Made by a program: the position numbers and the translations under genes | In this document: positions 61,902 through 64,000 of the stretch, in pieces | Layout: each line of letters opens with the position of its first letter | Numbering within the stretch: the stretch's first letter is position 1 | Notes under the pieces: generated by a model | The model's database searches: none | What the model was told of the DNA's origin: nothing | What the model saw: the letters and a program-made list of their open reading frames with translations, nothing else | Source: Halorussus limi | Lineage (GTDB): Archaea; Halobacteriota; Halobacteria; Halobacteriales; Haladaptataceae | Reading direction: 5' to 3' | DNA: 64,000 nucleotides | Assembly: GCF_023238205.1 (NCBI RefSeq) | Contig: NZ_CP096659.1 | Location: 1,550,001-1,614,000, forward strand

Positions 61902-62797
61902 GGCCAGACCCGCCCGCCGTCGAGACGCGCGCCGAACTCGCCGAGTACGTCGAGTCCTACGCCGACCGCCTCGACGGCCGACTCGGCGTCTTCCTCGGGT
62001 TCCCCCGCGGCCCGGACGAGTTCGACGCGGTGGTTCGGCGGAACGCCGAGACCGCGTTCGCCGCGGCGAGCACCGTCAAACTCCCCGTCCTCTACGCGCT
62101 CTACGACGAGTACGACGGCCGCCTCGACGACCTCGACCGGACCCGCGAAATCGCATCCGAGAACCGGGTCGCGGGGAGCGGTCTCTACCACCTGCTCTCG
62201 GCGACCGACCCGTCGGTCGAGGACCTCGCTCGCGCGATGATAGCGGTCAGCGACAACGCCGCGACGAACGAACTCATCAACCTCCTCGGGACTGACCGAA
62301 TCGAGGCCGCGGCGGCCGACCTCGGGATGGAGCGGACCCGCCTGCGCCGGAAGATGATGGCGACGCTCGGCGACAACGACCTCGAACCGACCCGCGACTG
62401 GCCGGCGGACGAACCCGCGAACGCCACCTCGCCGGCCGACTGCGCGCGCTTCTTCGCCGACGTGGTCCACCGGGCGACCCTCTCGGCGGCGGCCTACGAC
62501 CGGTTGCTGGTTCCGCTCCGCGAGCAGAAGCACACGATGCTGTTCCCGCGCTACCTCCCGATGGACGTCTCTCTGACGCACAAGACCGGCCGACTCCCGA
62601 CCGCCGCGCTCGACGCCGGGTACGTCGAACCGCCGACCGAATCCGACGCGTCGGATTCGGCCCTTCCCGACCCCGACGACCCGCCGCTCGTCTTCGCGGT
62701 GTTCGCCGACGGACTCGACACCGGGACCGACGGGGCCGACGCCATCGCAGAAATTGGGGACGCGGCGTTCTCGTGGCTGTCGAGTCGCTCGGCGTGA
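61898..62797 (+). CDS. class A beta-lactamase-fold serine hydrolase, cytoplasmic
   Basis: A 299-residue penicillin-recognising hydrolase: SxxK Ser58-Lys61 (AASTVK), SDN 118-120 (IAVSDNAAT) and HKTG 228-231 (LTHKTG). The omega-loop Glu166 of true class A beta-lactamases is not recognisable (RRKMMATLGDNDLEP instead), so it is probably a DD-peptidase or esterase relative, not an antibiotic resistance enzyme. It has no signal peptide. Translationally coupled to the M42 peptidase, consistent with trimming D-Ala or D-residue-containing peptides. Confidence 0.8.
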   Translation: MRPDPPAVETRAELAEYVESYADRLDGRLGVFLGFPRGPDEFDAVVRRNAETAFAAASTVKLPVLYALYDEYDGRLDDLDRTREIASENRVAGSGLYHLLSATDPSVEDLARAMIAVSDNAATNELINLLGTDRIEAAAADLGMERTRLRRKMMATLGDNDLEPTRDWPADEPANATSPADCARFFADVVHRATLSAAAYDRLLVPLREQKHTMLFPRYLPMDVSLTHKTGRLPTAALDAGYVEPPTESDASDSALPDPDDPPLVFAVFADGLDTGTDGADAIAEIGDAAFSWLSSRSA

Positions 62798-62832
62798 GGT
62801 CTCGCGTCTTCGAACACGCCGCACGGTACGTG

Positions 62833-62887
62833 TCGTTACACAGTCCGCGTCGTTACACTGTGCGTATCGTTACCGTTTATCGGTAAC
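62833..62887. promoter_or_regulatory. phased TCGTTAC repeats and inverted repeat upstream of the second MATE gene
   Basis: TCGTTAC occurs at 62833, 62850 and 62867, exactly 17 bp apart. The third copy runs into a perfect inverted repeat GTTACCG-TTTAT-CGGTAAC (62869-62887). The block lies 121 to 176 nt before the MATE start. Regular spacing and symmetry suggest a binding site for a multimeric regulator. Confidence 0.5.
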
Positions 62888-63008
62888 TCACTTGTAAGAA
62901 GCCGCGAGTAGGAAGCGTACGACGGCCTCTCCCGCGACGGACCGAGCGCGGGACGAACCGACAACCGACCCGCAACCTACAAAAACACCCCCTTCGTTTC
63001 GAAACACC

Positions 63009-64000
63009 ATGGACCGCGCAGTCGACGACAGTATCACCGAGGGAGGCCTCCTCGGCCCGATGTTCAAGCTCGCGTGGCCCATCGTCGTCATCCAGCTGTT
63101 GCAGGTGACGTACAACATCGCCGACACGTTCTGGCTCGGACGGCTGTCGGCGGACGCGGTGGGCGCGCTGAGCCTCGCGTTCCCCCTCATCTTCCTGCTC
63201 ATCTCCATCGCCGGCGGGTTCACCACCGCGGGGTCGATTCTCGTCGCCCAGTACACCGGTGCCGACAGCGAGGGGTCGGCCGGCGAGGTGGCGGGCCAAA
63301 TCGTCTCGTTCGTCACCCTGTTGGCGCTCGCGCTGAGCGTCCTCGGCTACTTCGCCACCGAACCGATGCTCGGGGCGCTCCCGAGTCAGGCCCAGACGAC
63401 CGACCAGATCGTCCCGTTGGCCAGACAGTACATGGAGGTGTTCTTCCTCGGTCTCCCCTTCCTGTTCGGCTTCTTCGTGTTCACGTCGCTGATGCGCGGG
63501 TACGGCGACACGCGGACGCCGATGCGCGTGATGTTCGTCTCGGTCGCGCTCAACGTCGTGTTGGACCCGCTGCTCATCTTCGGCTACGGTCCGTTTCCCG
63601 CGATGGAGATAGAGGGCGCGGCGCTCGCGACCATCCTCTCGCGGGGCGTCGCCAGCGTGCTCGGCTTCTACGTCCTCTTCGTCGCGAAGGCCGGGCCGGA
63701 CGTGGAGGTCGCCGACCTCGTTCCCGACCTCGGATACATCTGGGACATCGTGCGCATCGGCGTCCCCTCGACCGTCGAACAGTCGATGAGCGCGCTGGCG
63801 ATGATAACCCTGACCGCGATGGTCGTCCAGTTCGCGCCGCCCGTGGTCTCGGCCTACGGTCTGGGCAACCGACTCGCGTCGCTGGTCTTCCTGCCCGCGA
63901 TGGGACTGGGCCGGGCGACCAACACGATGGTCGGCCAGAACCTCGGCGCGGGCAAGGCCGACCGGGCCGAGCGCGCGGTCTGGATAGCCGCCAAGGCGGG
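63009..64000 (+). CDS. MATE-family efflux transporter (3' end outside window)
   Basis: Open frame from ATG at 63009 to the window edge (330 codons so far). It begins MDRAVDDSITEGGLLGPMFKLAWPIVVIQLLQVTYN and continues through LVAQYTGADSEGSAGEVAGQ, LDPLLIFGYGPFP and VFLPAMGLGRATNTMVGQNLGAGKADRAERAV. It is a clear paralogue of the MATE gene at 39805, sharing the ITEGGL start and most signature stretches. About 150 residues are missing at the end. Confidence 0.9.
   Translation, partial: MDRAVDDSITEGGLLGPMFKLAWPIVVIQLLQVTYNIADTFWLGRLSADAVGALSLAFPLIFLLISIAGGFTTAGSILVAQYTGADSEGSAGEVAGQIVSFVTLLALALSVLGYFATEPMLGALPSQAQTTDQIVPLARQYMEVFFLGLPFLFGFFVFTSLMRGYGDTRTPMRVMFVSVALNVVLDPLLIFGYGPFPAMEIEGAALATILSRGVASVLGFYVLFVAKAGPDVEVADLVPDLGYIWDIVRIGVPSTVEQSMSALAMITLTAMVVQFAPPVVSAYGLGNRLASLVFLPAMGLGRATNTMVGQNLGAGKADRAERAVWIAAKA

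Noticed and set aside
61898-62797. True beta-lactamase (antibiotic resistance)
   Set aside because: The omega-loop Glu is not identifiable, there is no signal peptide, and the gene is coupled to a peptidase; a peptide-processing role is more likely.
1-64000. CRISPR array, rRNA operon, IS transposase or proviral structural genes
   Set aside because: No regularly spaced identical repeats, no rRNA-like sequence and no DDE, HUH or phage-type protein was recognised in any frame.

Overview
This window is chromosomal DNA from an extremely halophilic archaeon of the class Halobacteria. The signs are very high GC outside one short islet, strongly acidic proteins, GTG and ATG starts with almost no Shine-Dalgarno signals, archaeal TATA boxes about 27 nt before several start codons (leaderless transcripts), a Tat lipoprotein, a PGF-CTERM surface protein, an archaeal class I CCA-adding enzyme and a bacterioopsin-activator-type HTH regulator. 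The genus cannot be fixed from the sequence; a Halorussus-like relative is plausible.

Layout. 1-15.4 kb is ordinary core and accessory metabolism: aldehyde dehydrogenase, a Spo0M-type arrestin-fold protein, a lipoprotein, a degenerate RNA-ligase-like protein, a GNAT enzyme, an ABC exporter pair, a beta-CASP nuclease, an archaeal ornithine cyclodeaminase-type enzyme, a pentapeptide-repeat protein fused to a potassium-channel pore, and a SAH/guanine-deaminase-type amidohydrolase. 15.4-25.2 kb holds a 2-keto-3-deoxygluconate kinase, a PGF-CTERM surface protein, a flavin disulfide reductase, a small YHS zinc protein, an orphan FlaD/E-like archaellum protein and a six-sensor-domain histidine kinase. 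25.4-41.4 kb holds three tRNAs (CAT, Asn, Arg), Cca, RidA, a tandem matrixin lipoprotein, an M29 aminopeptidase, a CNNM/CBS membrane protein, an Lrp regulator, a PAC2 proteasome chaperone, ValRS, 6-phosphogluconate dehydrogenase, a DJ-1 protein, an anchored [2Fe-2S] ferredoxin and a MATE transporter.

At 41.375-43.66 kb a lower-GC islet sits at the 3' end of tRNA-Arg(CCG). It is bounded by a perfect 14-bp direct repeat of the tRNA end, which looks like an att duplication. It encodes a Mig-type T/G mismatch glycosylase and a HEPN/MNT toxin-antitoxin pair with its own operator, and has no integrase. Just beyond it lies an iron-type ABC ATPase behind a DtxR-like operator.

44.9-62.8 kb is the most interesting part: a dense array that parallels the Bacillus dpp-ykf muropeptide-salvage operon. 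It encodes a YkfC-like NlpC/P60 peptidase, DgcN (DUF1611), an L-Ala-D/L-Glu epimerase (DgcA/YkfB-like), an HTH regulator, an S9 peptidase, a DacB-type DD-peptidase, a complete DppABCDF peptide importer, a LysA-type decarboxylase, an M42 aminopeptidase and a class-A-beta-lactamase-fold hydrolase. Only the binding protein has a secretion signal; the enzymes look cytoplasmic. The simplest reading is that this murein-free archaeon imports bacterial cell-wall peptides and dismantles them (D-Glu, D-Ala, diaminopimelate) for carbon and nitrogen. The window ends inside a second MATE transporter, preceded by phased operator-like repeats. No CRISPR array, rRNA or insertion-sequence transposase was found.
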